From Pegea sp. RAD2-039 (lineage: Eukaryota > Chordata > Thaliacea > Salpida > Salpidae): DNA of 64,000 bases. The notes beneath the pieces were generated by a model, which was not told the DNA's origin, did not search any database, and saw only the letters and a program-made list of their open reading frames with translations. Positions 1-11,999 of this stretch are shown here, in pieces; position 1 is the stretch's first letter, and each line of letters opens with the position of its first letter. The stretch spans positions 124,001-188,000 of the forward strand of contig JAQGEQ010000137.1 in the NCBI GenBank assembly GCA_034620365.1, written 5' to 3'. Made by a program: the position numbers and the translations under genes.

Positions 1-1196
1 ATACATCAGTTGATGCCACAGTAAGATCAACAAAACTTCTCAAAGTTAAAATCTCATAAATGTATTAGCTTCCTAGTAGAGCTCTTGAATTCATCTTTGC
101 AAAAATGATATTTGATGCTGCTGGGAACGCAAGGTCACCTCCTGATACAATTTTACATGATCCCATATCTCCTCCGACAAGAATCGAATGGAATCTTGAT
201 AAACTTCAAATGGAGTCTTTTAATATTTATCAATCTCAGCATATGCAACAAGTAGTGACTAGCAGTTGTGTGTATCATCACCTACTTCTTATATTTCTTC
301 AAATTTTAGGCAAGTAATCTAGACCTGGTTGCTTTGAAGTTAAACTCTGGTAAAGGAGAGATAAAAAAGCTCCGAGTTAGTCCTGATAGTTTTGTTCAAA
401 TGGCTCTGCAGTTGGCTTTTTTTAAACTTCATCAAAGTACTCCAAAGACTTATGAAACTGCAATGACCAGGTAAAGATCATCACATAATCTTCTCACTTC
501 TAAGACTATATTTGAAGATTTTTCAAATTTGGAAGGACAGAAACTATCAGAACAGTTTCCAAACATTCAGTTCGTTTCACAAAAGTAAAATGATGGAACT
601 AAACTTCAAAATACTAACCAACTTTTCTTACAGAGTATGACAGATCCAACAAAGTCTAATGAAGAAAGACTGAAAGCTCTAAAAGACGCGATGAAGTATC
701 ATAATAACTACAAATTGGATGCTATGAGTGGGAGAGCATCTGACAGAACGTTGTTTGGATTAATGGCTGCCTCTAAACTAACTAATCTTGAAAAACAACC
801 AAAGTTATTTGACTTACCAGTAAGAATTATACTTTTTAATATATCTCTATCTGATTAAATATTCATCAAAAGGAGATTAAAAGTGGAGATCAGTTATCTA
901 CATCTCAGTCACCATTCGTTTTCGACCAAAAATTATCAAAACAAATGAAAGTGTACCCAGCTGGTGGTATTTTTTCACCTCAAACCACCGATGGGTATGG
1001 AGTCTATTACATATTTCTTGGTGAAAATAATAGTAAGTTGAAATTAAAGTTTGATATTTGGTAATTTGGAAGATTATTTGCAGTGAATATTCACATCAGT
1101 TCTTATCGATGTCATCCAGAAAGTAGCTCCGAAAAATTCGGGAAAGCTCTTCAAGACTCTATGGATGAAATCAAAGAATTACTGAGGAGCACTTAA
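1..1196 (+). CDS. Carnitine/choline acyltransferase family, C-terminal part (carnitine O-acetyltransferase-like)
   Basis: Transfers acyl groups between CoA and carnitine in mitochondria or peroxisomes. The gene is cut by the left edge. Visible exons are about 104-229 (start uncertain), 310-474, about 475-590 after a short intron, 634-819, 853-1033 and about 1082-1196, ending at TAA 1194-1196. The joined reading gives the family order: [18 protein letters not shown], then TYETAMTR, then FGRTETIRT (the conserved carnitine-binding T-E-T segment), an [11 protein letters not shown] region, the LSTSQ active-site neighbourhood (S-T-S), and DGYGVYY. The catalytic histidine lies upstream of the window. 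The tail EIKELLRST lacks a clear peroxisomal SKL signal. Whether it is CRAT, CROT or CPT-like cannot be decided from the C-terminus alone. Exon borders are approximate. Confidence 0.88.
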
Positions 1197-2288
1197 CTTT
1201 ATCATTTTCATCTTGGATGAAATCAATTATTTTTCTGAGTGAATTTTTTTAATTGCAAGCGTCTGGATCTGTCTATTGCATCACACTTTTAAGATGCCCT
1301 CTATCTTTGTAAAACTCATTTAATTTTCACTAAATTTGAAGCTAATCAATCTAAAGTTTGTATTTAATCTGAATTATATCAATAAACTTATAAAATTCAT
1401 CATAATTTGTAGCAATAAACACAAAGCTCTTGTGTTATTTTAGACAAACATATAGCAGTCAGATTTGATCAGTTGAATTTAATAACAAGTTAAAATTTAA
1501 AGAATTAAAATAGCTTCAAAAAAACTATGAATGAAAAGCTTATGAATAAAGATACTTTTTATAGAAATGATGTATTTAAATGAATGATGTTCAAACTATT
1601 TGTAGTATTAAAGTGATTTAAGATGTGAGTTAGAATACAATTTATTTCTAAATATCTAAATACATAAAACAATAGTAGTTTAAGATGCGAGCTGCCAACG
1701 CAAATTACAAAAACATAGCAACGCTAATAATAACAAGTTTTTAGACTAGTGAAAGGCGGAGTAAATGTTGTGAAGGATGTAGCTTGCAGAAACTACTGAA
1801 GGTTTTTGTCGGTTAATTAGTTGTGGTTTTGATCTTTTTAAAACCAGTTTAATAAAAAGTGGTTTAAGTATGATTGTCAGGAAAACCACAGAATCAATCT
1901 TTTAGATATTTGTTATCAAATACATCTCGACTTTCTATGTACTTGTTCATATATCATACAACAAGTATCCATTCTATGTTTGAATTAACCTATTCTAAAG
2001 TATTTATCATTTTACTAAAAGATTGTAAATAAATTAGAAATGATTTCCTGCAATTCACTAAAATGTTATTCATAGAAATTACAAATTGCTATTCTTGTTT
2101 TATTACATTAACTTGTCAATAGAGGTTACATATACAAAAGGGCATTTTGATGAAGAAAATCCACCACAGAATCCACAAGTTCATATAGGATCAGGTTTAT
2201 TTCTCATTTCTGAAAAATCATCGAATAAGAAAAGGAGGGTAAATACTCAAATTGATCTCACTTGATCTAAAAACTGCTCATCATTAAA
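1197..2288. other. Intergenic AT-rich spacer
   Basis: About 1.1 kb with no open frame of note and no recognisable RNA gene. It probably holds the 3' UTR of the acyltransferase gene on the left (for example an AATAAA near 1379) and the 3' UTR of the convergent minus-strand gene on the right. Confidence 0.6.
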
Positions 2289-2661
2289 TTAATTATCATC
2301 AACTTTATTGCTACTCTTTTGTTCATCTGTGTCATCTTCAAATAGTTCCAGATATTTACTATAGTCGTAAGGAGCACCATTTCGTCCGGGTAAGTTATTC
2401 TTGAATGCCTTGTACTTGGTTGGTGAGACAAATCGGTCCCAGTCCTTAATGATTTGTTTTGGATCAACTATAGATAAATCCCGAGTCTGAAATGTCGTAA
2501 AGTTTGAATAAAATAAGTGAAGAGTAATTTCAATTGCTCACCGCAGTTCTAACTTTGAAATGATACCTTTCCTTATTTGGAGGTAGAACATTTTTATTCA
2601 TTTCTAAACACTTGTCCATGTTCAGTTGACGTGCTGGTTTGGAATTATTTTCTTTGGCCAT
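2289..2661 (-). CDS. Small protein sharing a C-terminal module with its neighbour (unknown function)
   Basis: Two exons, about 2542-2661 and 2289-2488, encode roughly 105 residues. The start is the ATG at 2659-2661 and the intron donor follows KVRTA (GTGAGC). The C-terminal half reads KERYHFKVRTA, then DWDRFVSP, KYKAFKNNLPGRNGAPYDY and KYLELFE, and ends in an acidic tail. The same order (RYHLKVKTA, DWDAYVSP, KYKAHRNELPNRHGAPYDY, MYLEF), with an intron at the same KTA position, occurs in the next gene at 3001-5812, so the two are tandem paralogues. No signal peptide or membrane segment is seen. The small, basic, tyrosine-rich layout resembles that of axonemal or microtubule inner proteins, but I cannot place it in a named family and give no symbol. 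Confidence 0.7.
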
Positions 2662-3000
2662 TGTGATTAGTTTATATTAAAACAAAACAACACAAAACAA
2701 ACATTTAGATTAAAATCTGAAAATGCACAAAGTTGTCAATATAGGCTTTATGTTAATGAAGTACATGTAAATACAGTTTCTATTTGAAAGATACAAAATA
2801 TATGAAAATACAGCAGAATAGATTAAGGTACAGAAACGTATAGAAAAGTCAAAACTAAAAAAACATAAATTAATCCAAGTTTCACATCCAACAAACTTCT
2901 CCATGAAAATGTAGACAGCTAAAATTCATCCCACAATCTAAAGACATAAATGTAAATGTCATTCAGTTATTGATATCGAAATAAAAAGTATAAATTACTT

Positions 3001-5812
3001 CTAAACATATTCGATTGGATCAAATTCCAAATACATTCGGTAGTCATAAGGAGCACCATGCCTGTTAGGAAGCTCATTTCTATGTGCTTTGTATTTCTGT
3101 AGAAGCAAATATAAGTTTAGAGGAACAAAAGTCTTGATGCTGTTACTTACATATGGTGAGACGTAGGCATCCCAATCTCGTACACCAGAATGACCACCAA
3201 CTGCTGACATGTTATCCGTCTAAAACAAATATAGATAAAGTTCAGCAAAAATCAGAAGGAAAAATGAAATTATCATGACTACTTACAGCTGTTTTCACTT
3301 TTAGATGATATCTGGCCATTTCTGGAGGAATAAAACCCTGTTTTGTCAGCTTAACCTGGCGAGTTGGTCCATCGTAACTTATATTTCTAAATCCAGATTT
3401 ACGTGATGGCCTTAGTTTCCTGGTAGCCACAGCTGTGGAGCCTTTTCTCGATCCCTGAGAAGATCTTCTTCTTTCTTCTTCAGCTCGTGTAGCATTAGAA
3501 AATCTTCTTTCTTCTTCAGCTCGTGTAGCATTAGAAGCTCTTCTTTCTTCTTCAGCTCGTGTAGCATTAGAAGCTCTTCTTTCTTCTTCAGCTCGTGTAG
3601 CATTAGAAGCTCTTCTTTCTTCTTCAGCTCGTGAAGCATTAGAAAATCTTCTTTCTTCTTCAGCTCGTGTAGCATTAGAAGCTCTTCTTTCTTCTTCAGC
3701 TCGTGTAGCACTAGAAGCTCTTCTCTGTTCTTCAGCTCGTGTAGCATTAGAAGCTCTTCTTTCTTCTTCAGCTCGTGTAGCATTAGAAGCTCTTCTCTGT
3801 TCTTCAGCTCGTGTAGCATTAGAAGCTCTTCTTTCTTCTTCAGCTCGTGTAGCATTAGAAGATCTTCTTTCTTCTTCAGCTCGTGTAGCATTAGAAGCTC
3901 TTCTTTCTTCTTCAGCTCGTGAAGCATTAGAAGCTCTTCTTTCTTCTTCAGCTCGTGTAGCATTAGAAGCTCTTCTTTCTTCTTCAGCTCGTGAAGCATT
4001 AGAAGCTCTTCTTTCTTCTTCAGCTCGTGTAGCATTAGAAGCTCTTCTTTCTTCTTCAGCTCGTGTAGCATTAGAAGCTCTTCTTTCTTCTTCAGCTCGT
4101 GTAGCATTAGAAGATCTTCTTTGCTCTTCATGTGTATCATAACACGTTACTTCATTTTCTTCAACATTAGAACGCCTGGACCCTTTTCTTGACCCTTGAT
4201 TAGATCCAGCAGAAGCTCTTCTTTGATCTTCAGCTCGTGAAGCAGCAGATCCTCTTCTACTTTCTTCTTCGACTGCATGATGAGGTATTACTTCGTCTTC
4301 ATGGTGATTAGAACGCCCAGAACCCCTTCTTGATCCCTGATTAGATCCAGCAGAAGCTCTTCTTTGATCTTCAGCTCGTGAAGCAGCAGATCCTCTTCTA
4401 CTTTCTTCTTCGACTGCATGAAGAGGTACTACTTCGTCTTCATGGTGATTACAACGCCCAGAACCTCTTCTTGATCCCTGATTAGATCCAGCAGAAGCTC
4501 TTCTTTGATCTTCAGCTCGTGAAGCAGCAGATCCTCTTCTACTCTCTTCTCCGACTGCATGAAGAGGTATTACTTCGTCTTCATTGTGATTAGAGCGCCC
4601 AGAACCTCTTCTTGATCCCTGATTAGATCCAGCAGAAGCTCTTCTTTGATCTTCAGCTCGTGAAGCAGCAGATCCTCTTCTACTCTCTTCTTCGACTGCA
4701 TGATGAGGTATTACTTCGTCTTCATTGTGATTAGAACGCCCAGAACCTCTTCTTGATCCCTGATTAGATCCAGCAGAAGCTCTTCTTTGATCTTCAGCGC
4801 GTGAAGCAGCAGATCCTCTTCTACTTTCTTCTTCGACTGCATGAAGAGGTACTACTTCGTCTTCATGGTGATTAGAACGCCCAGAACCCCTTCTTGATCC
4901 CTGATTAGATCCAGCAGAAGCTCTTCTTTGATCTTCAGCGCGTGAAGCAGCAGATCCTCTTCTACTTTCTTCTTCGACTGCATGATGAGGTATTACTTCG
5001 TCTTCATGGTAATTAGAGCGCCCAGAACCTCTTCTAGACCCTTGATTAGATCCAGCAGAAGCTCTTCTTTGATCTTCAGCTCGTGAAGCAGCAGATCCTC
5101 TTCTACTTTCTTCTTCGACTGCATGAAGAGGTACTACTTCGTCTTCATGGTGATTAGAACGCCCAGAACCTCTTCTTGATCCCTGATTAGATCCAGCAGA
5201 AGCTCTTCTTTGATCTTCAGAGCGTGAACCAGCAGATCCTCTTCTACTTTCTTCTTCGACTGCATGAAGAGGTACTACTTCGTCTTCATGGTGATTAGAA
5301 CGCCCAGAACCTCTTCTTGATCCCTGATTAGATCCAGCAGAAGCTCTTCTTTGATCTTCAGCTCGTGAAGCAGCAGATCCTCTTCTACTTTCTTCTTCGA
5401 CTGCATGATGAGGTATTACTTCGTCTTCATGGTAATTAGAGCGCCCAGAACCTCTTCTAGACCCTTGATTAGATCCAGCAGAAGCTCTTCTTTGATCTTC
5501 AGCTCGTGAAGCAGCAGATCCTCTTCTACTCTCTTCTTCGACTGCATGATGAGGTATTACTTCGTCTTCATGGTAATTAGAGCGCCCAGAACCTCTTCTA
5601 GACCCTTGATTAGATCCAGCAGAAGCTCTTCTTTGATCTTCAGCGCGTGAAGCAGCAGATCCTCTTCTTAATCCTTGTTCAGAGTTAACAGAGGTTCTTC
5701 TACTTTCTTCAATAGCCGCTGTGGATGATTTAATTTCATTTTCTTTAAAATGAGATCTTTTTCGATTTTTTTCACTGCAATCAGCAGGTTGATCAAATTC
5801 TTTAACAGCCAT
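3001..5812 (-). CDS. Giant R-R-x-S repeat protein with the same C-terminal module
   Basis: The long first exon runs from the ATG at 5810-5812 to the donor after KVKTA near 3293. Exons about 3155-3219 and 3001-3095 follow, ending at TAG 3001-3003, for about 890 residues in total. After an N-terminus rich in K, E and S there are 11 copies of a 46-residue unit (RRGSAASRAEDQRRASAGS, then NQGSRRGSGRSN, then an acidic/His stretch EDEVIPHHAVEEES). These are followed by 18 copies of a 12-residue unit, RRASNATRAEEE. R-R-x-S is the consensus for PKA-type kinases, and it occurs more than 50 times. The C-terminal module matches the neighbouring gene at 2289-2661. The protein is predicted to be disordered, with alternating basic and acidic patches, and cytosolic. 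An acceptor-like T-rich stretch ending in AG lies 24 bases before the ATG. Function is unknown. A ciliary or cytoskeletal scaffold is a guess. Confidence 0.82.
3459..4127 (-). repeat. 36-base coding minisatellite, about 18 units
   Basis: Tandem 36-base units encode RRASNATRAEEE. They differ by point changes (NAT/NAS, EEE/EEQ, RAS/RSS/RFS). The homogeneity shows recent slippage or unequal exchange. The unit length is a multiple of three, so other frames also stay open. Confidence 0.95.
4165..5670 (-). repeat. 138-base coding minisatellite, 11 units
   Basis: Tandem 138-base units encode the 46-residue R-R-x-S module. Two alternating subtypes are visible (VIPHH and VVPLH, with YHED, HHED or HNED). 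The last unit, next to the 36-base array, is divergent. Near-identity between units indicates ongoing homogenisation. Confidence 0.95.
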
Positions 5813-6331
5813 TTTTAAGGACAGGTAAACAATTAACTAAAAAAATATAAACACAAATAACAAAGCTAACACCTGAAAAACAATACTTAATAGATTAAAC
5901 TGTAGAAATGGCGAAATATTTTTACTAGACAGAATTTGATTTAAAAACTTCAGTTATATTCGTAGTATAAAACAACAACAGATTTACTTAGTTGCACGTC
6001 AAATAAAAACACATAAATAATTACATACTGAATATGAAAAGGTGGATAACAGAGATATAGAATTGAACTTTATAAAAATGCTAAGTAAAAGAAAAATAGA
6101 ATCTCAATTCAAAAAATTGTAAAAAAATACGGTATGATTCTATTTTTCACATTTTATTGGCACAATACAAAGACTACACGATTTTACAAGTTCCAATCAA
6201 AACCAATTTGCTGCAAGTTCAAGAATCTAAAGATCATATCAATTAGTTAGACTCTGGACAACTCTGAAATTGAACAGTTAATCTGGCATAGAATCAATTG
6301 GACACACCTTCTGCTTGAACTGTCTAACCCA
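5813..6331. other. Intergenic spacer
   Basis: About 520 AT-rich bases holding the presumed 5' region of the repeat gene and the 3' UTR of the next minus-strand gene. I see no gene or RNA signature. Confidence 0.55.
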
Positions 6332-7228
6332 TTATGGGCGAAAATACTTATGATCATTGCGGTCTTGAGATTCCCTTCTAGGTACATAGAATCGATCAGG
6401 CTCACAATTTCTGCAAGCATTATACCCCTACAATTGAGGAAATTGATTTAAAGAGTTGAGTCATTGGATATGAACATACATGAGGATTGTGATGATCATA
6501 TTCCTTCTTACCACAACGTTTATGAACAGCAGAAAAATCCAATCTCTAAAATGAAGATACGATTTTATAATCTTATTATTAGCTGCTGGAAATATTTGGA
6601 CAGAATTCATTTGTGGCAACTGATTAATAAAGAAATAATTCCATAAAATTATTAAGTTGAGAATAAACTACAAAATAAAACGCTTTAAATCACCTCCACA
6701 AATTATTATCTTTTAAAAGTTTTAAGAAACAATATAAATAAATAAATTTGGAAAAACAAAAATTTCTAAAATAAATAATTTAGACTTACATTCATTAGTT
6801 ATATTTTGACATTAGCACAAACAAAAATTAATAATTAAGAAAACTGAAACTATATTTTGAAGTTTCCTCAAAGTTGTTGAGACTTTATATCAAAGCTAGT
6901 TGACTAGGAAAATTATCTACAAAAAACTCACTGATGTAGGTATTTTTTTTCCGTCTTTATCTATATTCATCGCAGACTGACAGCCCCAAATCTTTGAAAA
7001 CTCTTGAAAAGGTTCAGGATGAAATCTTTGAGAAAGAGCCACCTTTGGTAAGATTTGACTTACAGTGTAATGCGGTTTGGGATGCTGTGGATCATTTTGC
7101 TGACAATCAGCGTTCTCACAAGGAGGAGTTTCTTCTGTCAGTTGCTTTTTTAAGGCACTTAAACGCTTTTTATGTTCTGGGTTTGGTTGCTTTCCACTAG
7201 ATGATGAGTGGCCTGGTGTTTCATCCAT
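6332..7228 (-). CDS. Small cysteine/histidine-containing protein, unknown function
   Basis: I read four exons. The first (7228 to about 7064) runs from MDETPGHSSSSG through SALKKQLTEETPP to PENADC-like cysteines and KPHYT. The second lies near 6935-6980 (SAMNIDKDGKKIPTS). The third, about 6480-6545, encodes RLDFSAVHKRCGKKEYDHHN. The last, about 6332-6430, encodes GYNACRNCEPDRFYVPRRES and ends in DHKYFRP at TAA 6332-6334. The exons join in frame, but borders two and three are uncertain. The C-R-N-C pair and the H/D-rich stretch might bind metal. There is no signal peptide or membrane helix. It lies on the same strand as, and close to, the two module-sharing genes at 2289 and 3001, but does not clearly share their module. 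I do not recognise the family. Confidence 0.5.
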
Positions 7229-8971
7229 TGCAATTAATCATTTACACTTACAAACACAAAAATTTTTACACGACAAATTTTTTTTACAAATATTAATTTC
7301 TGTTGAGAGAAATTAGATTTAGATACTTCATTTTTGAAGGATAAGTCTGCATACACAGTATATCTCTAGTGAGCTAAATTAGTAAGTTAAATTTAGTGAG
7401 CTAAGTTAGTAAGATGAATTTAGTCAGCTAAAATTAAACCAAATCACCAAGCATAACTATAAGTTAAGACAATTTTATCTATAGATTAAATCAAATATTT
7501 TGATTATTTAATTAGTAAGCAACAAAAAACTGACAAAAACCCAGAAGAGAACTGTCCTCAGAGAGATTTTACATAAATGATGACAATAAACAAATTTGTG
7601 CATTTAAAATTGACTGCTATTATGACGTCATTCATTTTGTATAAGCCCTTGGAAACTTAAAAAATATTTTTGAATAAATCACTAGACATAATAAAGAAGT
7701 AATCAAACAAAAAGTAATTAAAAATAAAATGCAGTTAATATTTACTGCCTATCAAATTTAATTAAAATATTTTCAAGCTTAATGCTTTATAAAATAGTAA
7801 AAACAGCTTTACAGCATTTTCATTTATACATTACTTAATTTAAAACTTTAGTAAAGCTTGTAAGTATTAGTGAATATAAAGATTAATAAAAATTGGTAGG
7901 ATCTTTTTATGTAGAAAAGATAATATTTGCGTAATTTAAATGTATCATTTTATATTTAGGTGCTTATATTTCATTGTATAACTTGTTCACCATAAACTGT
8001 TTCAAGATAGAAATTCAAACAAAACGCTAAAATAATTCATTCTTTCAATTTAACAATTTAAAGTTATTATAAATATTTACTTAGTCAAATAAAGCTAACT
8101 CAAAAGCATTTTTATATTTAGATTTCCTTCTGTTTCAATAGGGTTCATTTACAAGTCCTAAAAACGTTGTCTAGTTTTGATAAGGTTTAGGCGATATCGG
8201 TAGGTGTACTAATGACAATATTTTCGAATCGAATCTACAAACTCATTTGAGTCTGCTACAACTGTTTTATTTCTAGTCGTCAGTTTATTAAAATTGAAGA
8301 ATTAAAAAAAAGAATATATAGATATATTTTAATATATATTTGTAAATAATAGATAGATCCCATAAATCTTTTCAAAAACTTCAGATAAGTCTGTAGCTGA
8401 TAGAGAAGCTTAGATCTAAACTGATAGTCAAGGGTTCTGAAGTAACATTCAGGGTGTATTATCATCCACAGATGAACCTTCTGTCACTTTTCACTACTTA
8501 AAAAGTTAATTTAATCTTATAATATTCAGTTTTACCCTCGTACATGAGAGTGTTATGGTTGATATGTGTTAAATGGTCGTTCTCGGCCGAAGCACATGTT
8601 ACTAATAAGTGTTAGCCAACAAAGTCCAGCTTTTTATAGATAAACAGAAATAATTATTTCTAGATTAAATTTTTTATATTAAATTGAAAGTTTTTTAAAA
8701 TTTAGAAATTAGAATCTCACAAATTTTGTTTTTATTCAACTACTTTTTTGTTAGGTTAAAAAAAACTGTAATGAAGCTCCAAGTTTAATTGATCAAATAA
8801 AAGATAAAAACCAAATTATCTAAATTCTGTTTTATTAGAGTAAATTGTGAGGAATAGAACTAAGAAAATAAATGTTTATTAGATGCTACATATAAGCTAG
8901 GTATTGCAAGGTCAACAGATAAATAACGAGTGAAAAAGATAATAAATACTAAAGCCATGATGACAGTTTTA
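7229..8971. other. Long AT-rich spacer
   Basis: About 1.7 kb, nearly all A and T, without convincing coding. A less AT-rich patch at about 8535-8640 might be a very old mobile-element scrap, but it cannot be assigned. Confidence 0.5.
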
Positions 8972-11536
8972 TTAGCTTGTGTAATTGTATCTTCCACCAG
9001 ATGAAAAACCACCTCTACCTTGCTGTCCACCAGAGAAAACACGGTCAAAATGTCCATCACCATAATGACTTCCACCACGACTCCACCGACTTTGACCTTC
9101 AAAAAGATTAAACTTTTCAAAAGTATTTAATAAAAGATTGATTGTCCAAATATTTGTATAATTTCAAAGTTGCAAATACCTCTGCCTCCTTGGGATTGGT
9201 TGTTGTATCCTCTGCCTCCTTGGGATTGGTTGTTGTATCCTCTACCTCCTTGGGATTGATTATTGTATCCTCTACCTCCTTGGGATTGATTATTGTATCC
9301 TCTACCTCCTTGGGATTGGTTATTGTATCCTCTACCTCCTTGGGATTGGTTATTGTATCCTCTACCTCCTTGGGATTGACTATTATATCCTCTACCTCCT
9401 TGGGATTGGTTATTGTATCCTCTACCTCCTCTGGATTGGTTGTATCCTGCAACAAAGAGGTCAAAATGAAATATTTTATTCAAGGGCACTTGACATGTCA
9501 ATTAGTACCAGTATTTTTACGACTTTGCCAACTTGGCATTTCAGGAGGCGGAGCATTCATCTCGTTAACTCTTCCTCCTCTATCAGGAACCTACAAGCAC
9601 AGAAATCAACGACTTGACACAATAGTGAGATCTTACTTTTCCCATTTTCACTTTATTGATCTTACACTTCTGAAGAGTGTCACCAGAAGAAGTTTTGGAC
9701 ATGTAAGCCAAATCTACAAGTTAAAAGATAACAGAAGTGATTTGTAGTTGAAACAACAACCTTCTCTTGCTGCTAACAAGTCAGCCATCTTCACTCCTGA
9801 CTCTACTTTCATCTGATGTCTCTTAGACTGATAGTTTGATGCAATTTCTTCAAAAGATTTCTGTACAAGTTTTACAAAGATTAAAAAATCAAGTTTGAAG
9901 CAATTAGCTGAAACCTTGGCTCGTTCAGACCAATTAAAAGAAGCAATCGTGACATCCAATCGTTTTAATAACATTTCTCGTCGAGCAGTATATTCTTGAG
10001 TCAAAGTTTTATGAATAATTTCAAGTTGTTTCCATTGATTTGTTGTTAATGGCTTTTTGATTATGGGGGCATTCCCTTTAGTAGGAGGAGGTAGATTTTC
10101 AGAAAGCTGAAATCAACAAAATGGTCAAATAATTTTTTGGATTCAAACTTTCTGGTGTTTTTCGAACCTTCTTTTTAAGAAAATGCAGATATGAATCGAC
10201 AGGTATGTTTGGAGGAGGTTCTTGCATATTTAAACTTATTCTGATTGAGTTTAAATACTCATAACAGTTACTTGTATCTTCATTATCTGAACTATCCTAG
10301 TTATGAAATATTTGAAATTATGATTGAAAAAGTGAAGTCTACTCACATACTTGAGAGTTTTTAAGATTTAAGTGTTTTGGATTTGAAGAAAAATATATTT
10401 TTGCGGCTTGAAGTTCAGTTGTAAGATAAACTGATAAAAACATTAAACAATTATCAAAAAAAAAACAATAAAAAATTCATACAGAGGAGTTTTAAACAAT
10501 CAAGTTTAGTTGATAATCTTTCATTTATATTTCCAGATTTTAGTGAATCATATGGACAACCATATTCTTGAAGAAAACCACTTAGTTCAAACTGGAAAGC
10601 TTCTAAATTATTTTCATCTAGATAAAGAAAAATGTTTATAAAGCAAGGTTTTTATTTGCAAGTAAACAAATAAATAATAAAATGTATGAAAGCTTTTACA
10701 AGTTTAACAGTTAATCAAGTTATAAAATAAAACTTATAAAAATCAAATAAAGTTTATATAAAGGTAAGTTCAAACCTGTAGATTGAACACAATCATCTAA
10801 ATTATAGAACAAAGCTAATTCAGTTGTTAAAACTGAAACAAGTTTTTTGAAATGATTAGATTTTATGCCTTCTTCTACAATTTTATCAAATGATTTGAAT
10901 ATAATGTTTGCTCCATCATACCTTAAAAGAAAGAGAAAAATTATGTTAATAATAATAATAGATATAAATAATATAAGGCAACTATCAAACTGTGTCAAGT
11001 TGTTAATAAATAAACACTTTAAAACATAGAAATTAAATTAACTCTAAAAAACTTCTCCAAGAAAATTAATATTTAAAAAAATATTTTTTTTAAATATTAC
11101 ATTGAGCAAAAAATCATGATTTTTATTAAATTGATAATTTGTTGATTTTAAATAAAACTATCAGTTGTAATAGCTTGAAATATTCATCAGCAATTTCTCA
11201 AATATTTCAGCTTAATTAAGATAAATACAAAATTTTATAACAGATTTATATAAAACCAAGAAAACTTTTTATAAACACAACTTTATAAAAAGTTCGGATT
11301 ATTATCAAGTTTACTGAATTGTTAACATTTATCAATTATAACACGCTAAAGATTTGATTACAAATTAGTTGATTCTAACAAACAATTTAAGTTTTAGCAT
11401 TTAAATTAAACTGGCAAAACATTTAATGGTTATAAAATAAGAATAAATCATGAAAATATATAAATCAAAATAGAGTTTACGAAACTTACTGAATATTTAA
11501 GTCTTCCAAAATATCTAAAATATCAAGTGAAGCCAT
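8972..11536 (-). CDS. FAM98: FAM98 family protein (tRNA-ligase-complex / RNA-binding, RGG tail)
   Basis: FAM98A/B are partners of the tRNA splicing ligase RTCB/DDX1 complex and bind RNA. The start is the ATG at 11534-11536 (MASLDILEDLNIQ). Later exons give YDGANIIFKSFDKIV, TTELALFYNLDDCVQST, FELSGFLQEYGCPYDSL and RLSTKLDCLKLL. Near 9930-10004 comes EYTARREMLLKRLDVTIASF with SWSERAK-like W-S-E-R-A-K, then YQSKRHQMK, ADLLAAREG, and PDRGGR...PPPEMPSWQ. All of these line up in order with animal FAM98. The C-terminus is a 10-residue repeat (GGRGYNNQSQ) followed by RGG-like glycine-rich sequence ending RYNYTS at TAA 8972-8974. Many introns are short. The segment between about 10000 and 10900 is read less securely. 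Confidence 0.92.
9178..9440 (-). repeat. 30-base coding repeat in the FAM98 tail
   Basis: Eight full 30-base units and one partial unit encode G-G-R-G-Y-N-N-Q-S-Q on the minus strand. The plus strand is also open by periodicity, but nothing supports coding there. Arg-Gly-Gly with Tyr and Gln is typical of RNA-binding, phase-separating tails in FAM98A. Confidence 0.93.
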
Positions 11537-11999
11537 AAAAAAGAAGCAGATAGATGAAAGATTATCAAAAATACTAAACTTAAGCAAGCAACATTTTTAA
11601 GACCATAATATATACAAGTCTGAGATTCGGTATTAGACAATTAAAAAGTAAAATCTAGATAAAAGTTTGTACACATACTATATTAAATTTTGCTTTTGTT
11701 TATTTTTGTGACTTTAAGAAAAAAGCTCTTACTTTATTTGAAAAATAAATTTAATATTATCTAATGTTATAGAAGCCATCCAATTTATATTTAGGACTAT
11801 ACTAACTATTGTAAATAGACTTTTCGTAGTTTTAACAATATAATAACTGTCACTTTCAAAGCTTACTTTACATTTCTTAAAAATCTTGTTTTGAAGATTA
11901 TGTTATTTAATGAAATTCAGTTATTGAAGTTGATAATTTGTTAAAATGAAACTTTATAAAAGAACAAAGTAAAATTATAAAACTGAAAATGACCCAATG

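Noticed and set aside
3412-4140. 242-codon minus-strand ORF with a KKKEELLMLHEL repeat
   Set aside because: It is the second reading frame of the 36-base array. Only the R-R-x-S frame joins the conserved C-terminal exons.
8535-8640. Shared LINE fragment with 31310-31352
   Set aside because: Both patches are GC-richer and contain similar short words (GTTCTCGGCCGAA and GTTCACGGCAAAA), but the match is too short to support a repeat call.
9142-9747. Plus-strand 201-codon ORF with repeated STSLGLVIV-type units
   Set aside because: Antisense of the 30-base FAM98 repeat; it stays open because the unit length is a multiple of three.
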